Shown here: positions 9,285-17,706 of the stretch, in pieces
How the letters are laid out: each line of letters opens with the position of its first letter
Numbering within the stretch: the stretch's first letter is position 1
The notes under the pieces: generated by a model
What the model was told of the DNA's origin: nothing
What the model saw: only the letters and a program-made list of their open reading frames with translations
The model's database searches: none
Translations under genes and position numbers: made by a program
From: CAZTGZ01 sp964613385
GTDB lineage: Bacteria; Bacteroidota; Bacteroidia; NS11-12g; UBA9320
DNA length: 64,000 nucleotides
Reading direction: 5' to 3'
Assembly (NCBI GenBank): GCA_964613385.1
Contig: CAZTGZ010000006.1
Span: 51,190 to 115,189 of the forward strand

Positions 9285-10508
9285 CTATATGGAAGAAAGT
9301 GTTTGAAGGATTTTTTCGCAGCTTTCCAGCATCTGTGATTCATTGATAACCAGTGGTGGTGCAAACCTAATGATGTTTTCGTGGGTTTGCTTGGCGAGAA
9401 TTCCGTTGTCTTTCAGCCTATAGCATATTTCTTTAGCGCTTATTTTGGATAGAGATTCATCTATTTCCACCGCATTGAGCAATCCTTTGCCCCGGATGTC
9501 GAGGATGAAATCAAAACTCAGATTTGTCTTTAGAAAATTTCTGAAAATCATTCCCATTTCTTCAGCGTTTTGGGAAAGATTTTCATCCAACAAAACTTGA
9601 ACGGCAGTGGTGGCCACCGCACAAGCCAGAGGGTTTCCCCCAAAAGTTGACCCATGTTCTCCCGGTTTGATGGTTAACATGATTTCATGATTGGTCAATA
9701 CGGCAGAAACGGGTAAAACACCACCGGAAAGTGCTTTTCCGAGTACTAAAATATCCGGTTTTACATCTTCATGGTCGCAAGCCAATAAACTACCCGTTCT
9801 TCCCAATCCGGTTTGAACTTCGTCGGCAATCATTAAAACCTGATTTCTGGTACACAATTCCCTTACTTTTTTGAGATATCCTTCATCGGGAATGATGACA
9901 CCCGCTTCGCCTTGCACCGGCTCGAGCATAAATCCTGCTACATCCGGATCTTTGAGCGCCTGCTCTAAAGCAATGACGTCGTTATAAGGTATAACTTCAA
10001 AACCGGGGACAAAGGGTCCGAAATTCTGATAGCTCGATGGATCGGTAGATGCTGAGATAGCGACGATGGATCGCCCCCAAAAATTGCCCTGTACAAATAC
10101 GATTTTAACTTTGTTTGTGTCAATCCCTTTAACTGAATATCCCCAACGCCTGCATAATTTCACTGCTGTTTCGCAAGCCTCGACACCACTATTCATGGGT
10201 AAAATTCTGTCAAATCCGAAAACCCGGGTCATAAATTCTTCAAATGGACCCAATTGATCATTATAAAACGCGCGGCTGGTTAAGGTAAGCTGCTGTGCCT
10301 GATTGATCAGCGTATCAATTATTTTTGGATGACAATGCCCTTGATTTACAGCACTATAAGCTGAAAGAAAGTCGGCGTATTTTCTACCTTCCGTGTCCCA
10401 AACATAAACGCCGGATCCTTTCGTTAATACCACAGGAATTGGACTGTAGTTGTAAGCTCCGAACTTTGATTCGAGATCGATATAGTGATTTTGATCGGTT
10501 AAAATCAT
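9285..10508 (-). CDS. rocD: Ornithine aminotransferase
   Basis: A 407-aa fold-type I PLP enzyme that converts ornithine and 2-oxoglutarate to glutamate semialdehyde and glutamate, linking arginine breakdown with proline. The N-terminal phrase FGAYNYSPIPVVL is diagnostic of ornithine-oxo-acid transaminases within class III. The PLP lysine is in VLGKALSGG (about residue 256), the Asp binding the pyridine nitrogen is in IADEVQTGLGRTG, and GSTFGGNPLACAV lies nearby. Its length matches the family (about 400). It is a single gene, converging on the upstream surface protein and divergent from 10601. A perfect -7 box lies at 10513-10520. Confidence 0.95.
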   Translation of the reverse strand: MILTDQNHYIDLESKFGAYNYSPIPVVLTKGSGVYVWDTEGRKYADFLSAYSAVNQGHCHPKIIDTLINQAQQLTLTSRAFYNDQLGPFEEFMTRVFGFDRILPMNSGVEACETAVKLCRRWGYSVKGIDTNKVKIVFVQGNFWGRSIVAISASTDPSSYQNFGPFVPGFEVIPYNDVIALEQALKDPDVAGFMLEPVQGEAGVIIPDEGYLKKVRELCTRNQVLMIADEVQTGLGRTGSLLACDHEDVKPDILVLGKALSGGVLPVSAVLTNHEIMLTIKPGEHGSTFGGNPLACAVATTAVQVLLDENLSQNAEEMGMIFRNFLKTNLSFDFILDIRGKGLLNAVEIDESLSKISAKEICYRLKDNGILAKQTHENIIRFAPPLVINESQMLESCEKILQTLSSI

Positions 10509-10512
10509 GGCG

Positions 10513-10520
10513 CAAATTTA
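10513..10520 (-). promoter_or_regulatory. rocD: -7 promoter box TAAATTTG for rocD
   Basis: On the minus strand this reads TAAATTTG, an exact match to TAnnTTTG, ending 4 bases before the rocD ATG at 10508. The leader would be very short or absent. Confidence 0.5.
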
Positions 10521-10600
10521 ACCCTGATGGCTTTAACCTTTCAGTAATGACATAAAGATTGCGATGAAAGAAGTGAACATGGTTAAATTCGTTCTTCGAA

Positions 10601-13600
10601 ATGTATAGGTTGGCTTGTTTCATATGGCTGTTTCTTTTGGGCTCCTTATCTTTGGTGGCTCAGGGTCTTAGAAGCTCAATAAGTTTGGAATATCCGCAAT
10701 CGCTGCCTCACCGGGAAGTATTGGTGAGTGAACATTTTGAAATTTATTATGAACCATCAGCGCATGAAATGGCCAAATATGTTTTAGAAAAGGCCATTGA
10801 AAGCACAACGTCCATAGAATTGGCCTTGGGATACAGGTTGAGTGGAAAGGTAGAAATTCAACTCTTTCATAATCCTGAATTGGCAGCGTCAACGCCCGCT
10901 CATTATATTCAGGATCCTTTTAGCCAGAATACAGGTGGAACTACTTTTCTGGAATTGGGAAGTATAAATCTGGTCTTTCACGGTGATTTGGATTTGTTTA
11001 ACGCCGACATCCGCAGAGGCATTAGCCGCATGTTAATTCATGAGATGTTATATGGTGGTACTACTCAGGAAAGTATAAGGTACACAGCTTTACTTCACTT
11101 GCCAAGCTGGTTTGTTGATGGGTTGAGTGCTTATCTGGCAGGTCCATGGACCATTGAAGACGACGACAGGCTAAGGTCCTTGATTCAGTCGGGCAAACGT
11201 ATCCAAATAGATGATCTTACCGACAAGGATCAGGCGCTCGTCGGCAAGAGCATATGGAATTATATAGCCTTATTAAAGGGTGAAGGCTCATTTCAACGCA
11301 TGCTCTATCTGATTCGACTTACCAGAAAACTTGAAAATTCAGTTTATTTTATCTTTAGCTGGAATGTCCGTGAATTGTTGCAAAACTGGTATGCATTTTC
11401 CATAGGTACTTATGCCAGAGAAGGCAAACGGAGAATGCCAAGAGAACCGGAAATGAAGCCAATTGAACAGGGCAAGATTCAGGAATTTGTTCAATCAGGT
11501 AACAATTTTTATATCTTGTCAAGCAAAGGAAATTACTACTATATACATAAAAGAGGAAATCAGCGGGGTGAATATAAAGAAGTATTTAATCTGTATTTTG
11601 TTAAGAATGAATACAGGTTTCGGGGGATTCCATTGATTGCCGGCGACGAAAACGGGGGATGTGTCGTTATGTATTTTAATGGGAGTGATTATGAATTAAT
11701 ATATATAGATGAAATTGGGAAATCGACGCCAATAGGGGTCAAAACCCGTCTGGATATAGTCAGAGAAATCAATTACAATGCAAGGGATAACACCCTGATC
11801 CTGTTGGGTTTTAAAGGCATCATTTGCTCAGTTGAGCAACTAAACCTGAAATCAGGAATGTCGGACTTCTTCGTTCAAAGCAAAGGCGAAATTAGAGATA
11901 TTAGTGTCTACGAGGGAGGCAATAAGTGGTTGTTTTCATACAGGGAGCGAGCAAAAGAGGGGGATTGGAATATTTATGAATGGCAAAGAGAAAATGAAGA
12001 ATTTCCGGGACGTTCAGTTGTTGCTTCAGAATTTACAAACGAATATGATGCCCAATATCTGGACTTAGGTCATATTGTATTTCTCAGCGATGTAAACGGC
12101 ATTGTGAACAGCTATGTAACGAAGGTAAATTCGAATGTTTGGAATGCCTTAACTGACTACCCTTATGGCATCAAAAAGGCCATTTATGACCAGGGCCAAT
12201 ATTCCATTTCAGAATTGGTCCAACTTGGAAACGATAGATTTTGGTACATTTCTGATTTGGACACATCATCTATAAATGCTCTAACACATCATATACCGCA
12301 ACTTACCTATTTCAGAGAAAAGCCTCCGGAGTACAAAATTGAAGAGTTTCTACCAATCGAGGCGGATAGTTTCTTTTTCGATACTTCGGGACAAATCTAT
12401 TTTCAGACCGGATTTCCGGATGTGAGCGATATAAATTATTCCAGAGCAAGGGAACCTGAGAAAACCCCTGCACCATATGTGTTAAAAAATGTTTCATTTC
12501 TAAAACCGGTGATTTTGATCACCCAACTGGATAATGGATGGTTCAATACTTATTACATACCAACGTTTATCAGTTTGAAAGAAGTGCTAAACACGCCTAT
12601 CGGATTGGTCTTTGCGATTAAAATCAAGGAAATTTCTAATAAATATGACCTATTTGCCGGCGGTAAAATTTCAAGAAATTTCAATCAGTTCGATTACTTT
12701 TTCAATCTGAATCGAAACTTTCAGAAGTCGATAGTCAAGACGGAATATTTTCGTCAAACCCGCAGAATATTTAGTACAGAAACTGGATATGGAAAGGTAA
12801 ATTCTGATCAGATAAAAATCAGTTATCAAAGGAAACCGTTTAAACAAATGCAGTGGGACATTGGACTACATGTTCGATCTGATCGATATATTTCATTGTC
12901 TGAAAATCAGGAGGCTTTAGGCAAAGCCACCATCAATTTTGTCCGAATTGGTCCGGAAGCGTCATGGATAGTTAACACGAGCCGGACTTTTAAAGAAGGA
13001 CTTTATAAAGGTTGGAAAAGTAAGGTATATGTATCCGGCAATGTTGGGGCAAGCTCGAATGCAAATATGGCGCTGTGGGGATTGGATACTCGATTTGGCT
13101 GGAAGATACAGAAACATATTTATCTGATGCAAAGGCTTCAGTATGAGTCATCAGCCGGAAATTCGAAAGTGCAATATGTTTTAGGAGGCCTGGAAGGTTG
13201 GTTGTTCCCGGATCAGATTTTTAAAGAGCCGCTGCTCAGCCAAACCGGATTTTACAGAATGTCATCTTCATTCAGAGGTAGTGGCTATAATATCAGGAAT
13301 GGAAACAGCTTTTTATGTTACAATTTCGAATTAAGGTATCGGCCATTGGGACATCTTTTTAAGTTGAATGCGAGGCCAAACTGGATGGAGAACCTCTTAC
13401 TGATTGGTTTTTTTGATTTAGGCTCTGCCTGGTATGGGAGTTCACCTTTCCATCTAAGGAGTCCCTTGAATTACACTCAGATTCAATCAGGAACCATGGT
13501 CATCAACCTGTATAATCGGCGTCAGCCTTTCGTGTTTGTTACCGGGTTCGGATTAAGAACGAGTTTGTTCGGTTACTATTTTAAATATGACCGTGGTTTT

Positions 13601-13663
13601 GGCCGGATTGAATCTGTTTGGAAAGAAGGTATCAATTATTTAAGTGTAGGGAGGGATTTTTAA
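10601..13663 (+). CDS. Envelope protein: degenerate peptidase-MA-like domain, propeller and probable C-terminal barrel
   Basis: A 1020-aa protein with a signal peptide (to about 21, ending LVAQ). Residues about 40-280 resemble the peptidase MA (gluzincin) family: EHFEIYYEP near the start, then LIHEMLYGG at about 145-153, then LPSWFVDGLSAYL, which matches the glutamate-bearing segment after the zinc helix. The normal HExxH is broken, because the second His is Tyr or Gly here, so it may not bind zinc. The middle (about 290-620) has repeated beta-strand blocks like a TolB-type propeller. The C-terminal 350 residues are rich in alternating aromatic strands and end in FGLRTSLFGYYFKYD and an aromatic Phe, like an outer-membrane beta-barrel. 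The function is not known; it could be an envelope scaffold. It is divergent from rocD and followed by purH. Confidence 0.6.
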   Translation: MYRLACFIWLFLLGSLSLVAQGLRSSISLEYPQSLPHREVLVSEHFEIYYEPSAHEMAKYVLEKAIESTTSIELALGYRLSGKVEIQLFHNPELAASTPAHYIQDPFSQNTGGTTFLELGSINLVFHGDLDLFNADIRRGISRMLIHEMLYGGTTQESIRYTALLHLPSWFVDGLSAYLAGPWTIEDDDRLRSLIQSGKRIQIDDLTDKDQALVGKSIWNYIALLKGEGSFQRMLYLIRLTRKLENSVYFIFSWNVRELLQNWYAFSIGTYAREGKRRMPREPEMKPIEQGKIQEFVQSGNNFYILSSKGNYYYIHKRGNQRGEYKEVFNLYFVKNEYRFRGIPLIAGDENGGCVVMYFNGSDYELIYIDEIGKSTPIGVKTRLDIVREINYNARDNTLILLGFKGIICSVEQLNLKSGMSDFFVQSKGEIRDISVYEGGNKWLFSYRERAKEGDWNIYEWQRENEEFPGRSVVASEFTNEYDAQYLDLGHIVFLSDVNGIVNSYVTKVNSNVWNALTDYPYGIKKAIYDQGQYSISELVQLGNDRFWYISDLDTSSINALTHHIPQLTYFREKPPEYKIEEFLPIEADSFFFDTSGQIYFQTGFPDVSDINYSRAREPEKTPAPYVLKNVSFLKPVILITQLDNGWFNTYYIPTFISLKEVLNTPIGLVFAIKIKEISNKYDLFAGGKISRNFNQFDYFFNLNRNFQKSIVKTEYFRQTRRIFSTETGYGKVNSDQIKISYQRKPFKQMQWDIGLHVRSDRYISLSENQEALGKATINFVRIGPEASWIVNTSRTFKEGLYKGWKSKVYVSGNVGASSNANMALWGLDTRFGWKIQKHIYLMQRLQYESSAGNSKVQYVLGGLEGWLFPDQIFKEPLLSQTGFYRMSSSFRGSGYNIRNGNSFLCYNFELRYRPLGHLFKLNARPNWMENLLLIGFFDLGSAWYGSSPFHLRSPLNYTQIQSGTMVINLYNRRQPFVFVTGFGLRTSLFGYYFKYDRGFGRIESVWKEGINYLSVGRDF

Positions 13664-13733
13664 GGACATCATTTTGTTAAAAATCTGTTCAATAAAACTA
13701 AATGGGATTAAGTAGGTAGTGGCGTAAGGGGTT

Positions 13734-13741
13734 TAGATTTG
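13734..13741 (+). promoter_or_regulatory. purH: -7 promoter box TAGATTTG for purH
   Basis: Exact TAnnTTTG, 18 bases before the TTG start codon of purH. It gives purH its own promoter, apart from the upstream envelope gene. No clear -33 box was found. Confidence 0.5.
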
Positions 13742-13759
13742 CAGTAAATTATAATCACC

Positions 13760-15247
13760 TTGATTCATTCAGCACTTATTTCCGTTTTTGATAAAGAAGG
13801 TTTGGATAAATTGGTACCTGCATTGCATAGACATGGCGTGCTAATTTACTCTACTGGCGGTACGGCCGAATTCATACGAAATTTAGGAGTTCCCGTTATT
13901 GAAGTTGAATCAGTTACCGGTTATCCCGGAATTTTTGGAGGGCGGGTGAAAACCCTTCATCCTGTAGTGTTTGGTGGAATTTTGTACAGAAGGGAAAATG
14001 AGGAAGACATCGCTGAGAAAGAGAAGTATCAAATACCTTCCATTGATTTGGTGGTCGTAGATTTATATCCTTTTGAAAAGACGGTAGCCTCCACCAACAT
14101 TAAAGAACAAATTATCGAAAAGATAGACATTGGAGGAGTTTCACTCATACGTGCTGCGGCCAAAAATCACCATTATACCTCAGTAATTTCGGATAGAACT
14201 CAATACGATGAATTCATAGAACACCTGAATTCGAATGCGGGAAATGTGTCCGCCGAATTTCGGGTAAAATTGGCTGCTTCGGCATTTGTGAGAACATCTG
14301 CATACGATCAGAGCATTGCGGATTACTTTAATGAAGTTAAAACCCACGAGTTGAGATATGGTGAAAATCCACATCAGGAGGCCACGTTCAAATCAAATGT
14401 CACCAATCTTTTTGAGCAATTACACGGAAAGGAATTATCCTACAATAACTTGTTAGATATGGATGCTGCCATTGGTTTAATGGCGGATCTCAACCATTTC
14501 AAGAGACCGGCTTGTGCCATAATTAAGCACAATAATGCATGCGGAGCTTCGGTGCGTACTGAATTGTCAGATGCATTCAGAGATGCCCTTGCCGGAGATC
14601 CGGTATCTGCTTTCGGTGGAGTTATTGTTTGTAACCGAACGATTGACGCTTTGAGTGCAGAATCTATCAACGAGATATTTTTTGAAATATTAATTGCACC
14701 CGGCTTTGACGATGGAGCCATGGAAATATTAAAAAGCAAAAAGAACAGGATTCTCATACTACTGAAACATTTCAATCTTCCTGAAAAAATGGAAAGAACG
14801 GTTTTAAATGGAACATTAGCTCAGCACAGAGATCACAAACTTGTCAGTGCACGGGATGGACAAATTGCCACCAAAACTGGTCCGGGAGAAGCCTTGATGG
14901 AAGACTTGGATTTTGCAAATATTTTGGTGAAGCATACCAAATCAAATGCCATCGTATTGGCCAGAAACCTTCAATTAATTGGCAGCGGAACCGGACAAAC
15001 CTCACGCGTAGATGCCTTGAAACATGCTATACAGAAATGTGCCCAGTTTGATTTTAACACACATGGTTCTGTAATGGCCAGCGATGCATTTTTTCCATTT
15101 CCGGATTGTGTTGAGATTGCTTACCACGCAGGTATCGTATCGGTCATTCAGCCGGGCGGTTCTATAAAAGACCAATCTTCCATCGACTATTGCGATGAAC
15201 ACGGAATGAGTATGATATTCACCGGAACAAGACATTTCAAACATTGA
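13760..15247 (+). CDS. purH: Bifunctional AICAR formyltransferase/IMP cyclohydrolase
   Basis: A 495-aa enzyme for the last two steps of IMP synthesis. The N-terminal MGS-like cyclohydrolase domain contains IYSTGGTAEF and the segment GGRVKTLHPVVFGGIL. The C-terminal formyltransferase domain carries the catalytic Lys-His in IIKHNNACG (about 255-261) and ends with the family segment GGSIKDQSSIDYCDEHGMSMIFTG, here split by position only. The start is TTG: the frame contains no suitable ATG nearby, and homologues begin with a phrase like xIxSALISV, matching IHSALISVFDKEG here. The length is close to the usual 505-530. The intergenic region to mreB is 85 bases and has a separate promoter. Confidence 0.96.
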   Translation: MIHSALISVFDKEGLDKLVPALHRHGVLIYSTGGTAEFIRNLGVPVIEVESVTGYPGIFGGRVKTLHPVVFGGILYRRENEEDIAEKEKYQIPSIDLVVVDLYPFEKTVASTNIKEQIIEKIDIGGVSLIRAAAKNHHYTSVISDRTQYDEFIEHLNSNAGNVSAEFRVKLAASAFVRTSAYDQSIADYFNEVKTHELRYGENPHQEATFKSNVTNLFEQLHGKELSYNNLLDMDAAIGLMADLNHFKRPACAIIKHNNACGASVRTELSDAFRDALAGDPVSAFGGVIVCNRTIDALSAESINEIFFEILIAPGFDDGAMEILKSKKNRILILLKHFNLPEKMERTVLNGTLAQHRDHKLVSARDGQIATKTGPGEALMEDLDFANILVKHTKSNAIVLARNLQLIGSGTGQTSRVDALKHAIQKCAQFDFNTHGSVMASDAFFPFPDCVEIAYHAGIVSVIQPGGSIKDQSSIDYCDEHGMSMIFTGTRHFKH

Positions 15248-15289
15248 TATGTTTTTAAATTAAATGGGTGTAAAGTGATTGAATTAAAC

Positions 15290-15297
15290 TACTTTCG
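15290..15297 (+). promoter_or_regulatory. mreB: Candidate -7 box for the mre operon (TACTTTCG)
   Basis: TACTTTCG is one base off TAnnTTTG and lies 35 bases upstream of the mreB ATG. It is one of several TTCG variants in this window. No strong -33 box was found. Confidence 0.4.
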
Positions 15298-15332
15298 CAA
15301 ATTGTTTAAAATCAACTGATTTCTACTAAAAC

Positions 15333-16355
15333 ATGGGCTTGTTTGATTTCCTTACCCAAGAAATAGCCATAGATCTTGGAACCGCCAATACCCTGATCAT
15401 ATACAGGGATAAAGTGGTTGTGGATGAACCTTCTATCATTGCTGTTCGTCGATCGACCAATGAGGTGATTGCTATCGGTAAGGAAGCTCAGAAGATGCAT
15501 GGTAAAACCCATGAAGACATCAAAACCATCAGACCGTTAAAGGATGGGGTAATTGCTGACTTTAAAGCTGCCGAACATATGATTCGCGGTTTTATTCGTA
15601 TGATCAATAAGGGAAAAAAAGTGTTTAGCCCGCAGTTGAAAATGGTTATCTGCATTCCATCGGGTATTACAGAAGTTGAAAAAAGGGCTGTTAAGGAATC
15701 TGCGGAAAGAAGTGGGGGAAAAGAAGTATATATGATTCCGGAGCCAATGGCTGCTGCTATTGGTATTGGTATTGACATTGCTGAACCGATTGGTAATATG
15801 ATCATCGACATAGGTGGTGGTACTACGGAGGTAGCTGTAATTGCGTTATCCGGGATAGTATCTGACAACTCCATCAGAGTTGCAGGTGATGCTTTTACCG
15901 AGGATATTATTGAATACATGAGAAGGCAGCATAACCTGATGATTGGTGAACGCACGGCTGAAATGATCAAAATTGAAGTGGGTGCCGCACTGCCTGAATT
16001 GGACAATCCTCCACCGGACTATGCGGTGAATGGAAGGGACCTGATGACAGGTATTCCAAAACAAATATCTGTTTCTTATTCAGAAATTGCTTTGGCATTA
16101 GATAAATCCATTTCCAAAATTGAAGAAGCAGTTTTAAAGGCACTGGAAATGACTCCTCCTGAATTGTCTGCAGACATCTATCAGACCGGCTTGTATCTAA
16201 CCGGAGGTGGTGCGATGTTGAGAGGTTTGGATAAAAGAATAAGCAGCAAGGCAAAGTTACCGGTTTATGTGGCTGAAGATCCTCTTAGAGCCGTGGTTCG
16301 GGGAACAGGGATCGCCTTAAAAAACCTGGAACAATTTAAGACAATAATGCAGTAA
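15333..16355 (+). CDS. mreB: Rod-shape-determining actin homologue MreB
   Basis: A 340-aa actin-like ATPase that polymerises under the inner membrane and positions the elongation machinery. Nucleotide-binding motifs are visible: IDLGTANTLIIYRD (phosphate 1, about 12-25), IDIGGGTTEVAV (phosphate 2, about 153-165) and LTGGGAMLRGLD (adenosine motif, about 288-300). The length fits the family (335-345). It is first of a five-gene unit mreB-mreC-mreD-mrdA-rodA; mreC starts 6 bases after its stop. All later junctions overlap by 4-8 bases, indicating one translationally coupled transcript. Confidence 0.98.
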   Translation: MGLFDFLTQEIAIDLGTANTLIIYRDKVVVDEPSIIAVRRSTNEVIAIGKEAQKMHGKTHEDIKTIRPLKDGVIADFKAAEHMIRGFIRMINKGKKVFSPQLKMVICIPSGITEVEKRAVKESAERSGGKEVYMIPEPMAAAIGIGIDIAEPIGNMIIDIGGGTTEVAVIALSGIVSDNSIRVAGDAFTEDIIEYMRRQHNLMIGERTAEMIKIEVGAALPELDNPPPDYAVNGRDLMTGIPKQISVSYSEIALALDKSISKIEEAVLKALEMTPPELSADIYQTGLYLTGGGAMLRGLDKRISSKAKLPVYVAEDPLRAVVRGTGIALKNLEQFKTIMQ

Positions 16356-16361
16356 TGATTC

Positions 16362-17195
16362 ATGCAGAATGTATTACGCTTTATACGAAAATACTATCAG
16401 ATTTTTCTCTTCGTTATTCTTGAAATAATCTCCTTCACTGCCCTGATCCGATTCAATGTTTACCACAGGGCTACATTTCTTACTACCTCCAACAGCGTCA
16501 GTGGATATATATTAAATCAGAAGGCAGAAGCACTGGGCTATTTTAATCTCAAGGATCAAAATGAATTACTCCGCAAGCAGTTCAATACGTTGTTAAATCA
16601 AAATCTAACCCATAGTTATGGTGTTTTCGGCAAGGATACTTTTTTGGTAAAAGACAGTGCCGGAATACCCTGGTTCTCATTTATCCCGGCAAAAGTGATC
16701 AACAATTCGGTCGATAAACGAAGAAATTATATTACCATTACGGCAGGTAGTAAACAGGGAATCCGTAAAAATATGGGTGTGATCAGTAATCAGGGTGTGG
16801 TCGGGATCGTCGTGCATGTGAGTGATAATTTTGCCTTGGTGATGTCCATGTTGCATGACCAATTCAAATTAAAACCCAAAATCTCCGGTAATAACTATTT
16901 CGGCGAACTGGTATGGAATGGAGAAAATCCAACCGTTGCTAAAATCGATAAAATATCCAGACACTATACCGTACTCAAGAATCAAAAGGTGGTTACATCA
17001 TCATATTCGCATCTTTTTCCGGAAAATGTCCCGGTAGGAACAGTTAGAAAGGTGGTTAAAAATATCAGGAAACCATTTTCTGAAATTGAAGTTGAATTGG
17101 CCACCGACTTTGGAAACTTATCTGCGGTATACGTAGTCGATCATAAATATCGATCAGAAATTTTAGAACTGGAAGGGAGGGAGGAGCTTGAATAA
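16362..17195 (+). CDS. mreC: Rod shape-determining protein MreC
   Basis: A 277-aa inner-membrane protein that links cytoplasmic MreB to the periplasmic synthases PBP2 and RodA. One N-terminal transmembrane helix (about 12-30) is followed by a coiled-coil stretch (about 55-85, LNQKAEALGY...NELLRKQFNTLLNQ) and a beta-barrel domain with GSKQGIRKNMGVISNQGVVGIV, the MreC core signature. The C-terminal LATDFGNLSAVYVV is also typical. It overlaps mreD by 8 bases. Confidence 0.95.
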   Translation: MQNVLRFIRKYYQIFLFVILEIISFTALIRFNVYHRATFLTTSNSVSGYILNQKAEALGYFNLKDQNELLRKQFNTLLNQNLTHSYGVFGKDTFLVKDSAGIPWFSFIPAKVINNSVDKRRNYITITAGSKQGIRKNMGVISNQGVVGIVVHVSDNFALVMSMLHDQFKLKPKISGNNYFGELVWNGENPTVAKIDKISRHYTVLKNQKVVTSSYSHLFPENVPVGTVRKVVKNIRKPFSEIEVELATDFGNLSAVYVVDHKYRSEILELEGREELE

Positions 17196-17706
17196 TCCAT
17201 GGCTGAGATATTTTCTGGGCTCATTCGGGCTTTTAGTGCTTCAATTGTTTGTATTGAATGCATTGGAAATATCTTCCTGGGTCTATCCTCAGGTTTATTT
17301 TATGATCATACTCTCTTTGCCGGTAAACACAGCACATTGGGTATTAATGCTCAGCGGTTTCGGTGTAGGTATGCTGGTCGATTGGTTTTCGGATACTCAG
17401 GGACTACATTCGGCGACCTTAACGGCCATATCTTATTTGCGATACGGTTATCTAAAAACAGTTTTAGACAAAGACACATTTTCTTCTGCGATCAGACCCG
17501 TTTATGGAGCTATGGAAAACGCCTGGTATATGATCTACATATCAGGTTTTAGTCTGACTTTTCATTTCATGCTTTTTCTTTTATCTGACTTCTCGTTGGC
17601 GCATTTCGGAGATACATTTTTGAAAATTATTTACAGCAGCAGTTTGTCAATTTTGCTCATTCTGCTCATGCAGTTTGTATTTAATACCCGGGTGAACAAT
17701 GATTAA
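17188..17706 (+). CDS. mreD: Rod shape-determining protein MreD
   Basis: A 172-aa protein with about five hydrophobic transmembrane segments, an integral membrane part of the elongasome between MreC and PBP2. Sequence conservation in MreD is low, so the call rests on size, topology, the segment FGVGMLVDWFSDTQGLHS (a typical MreD glycine/aspartate region) and position between mreC and mrdA. The start is TTG at 17188, overlapping the mreC stop by 8 bases and preceded by a purine-rich GGAGGGAGGAG. The next ATG would remove most of the first helix. Confidence 0.9.
   Translation: MNNPWLRYFLGSFGLLVLQLFVLNALEISSWVYPQVYFMIILSLPVNTAHWVLMLSGFGVGMLVDWFSDTQGLHSATLTAISYLRYGYLKTVLDKDTFSSAIRPVYGAMENAWYMIYISGFSLTFHFMLFLLSDFSLAHFGDTFLKIIYSSSLSILLILLMQFVFNTRVNND

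Noticed and set aside
15488..16006. 172-aa open frame antisense to mreB
   Set aside because: It mirrors the strongly conserved mreB frame, has no family features, and its composition follows from the codons of mreB.
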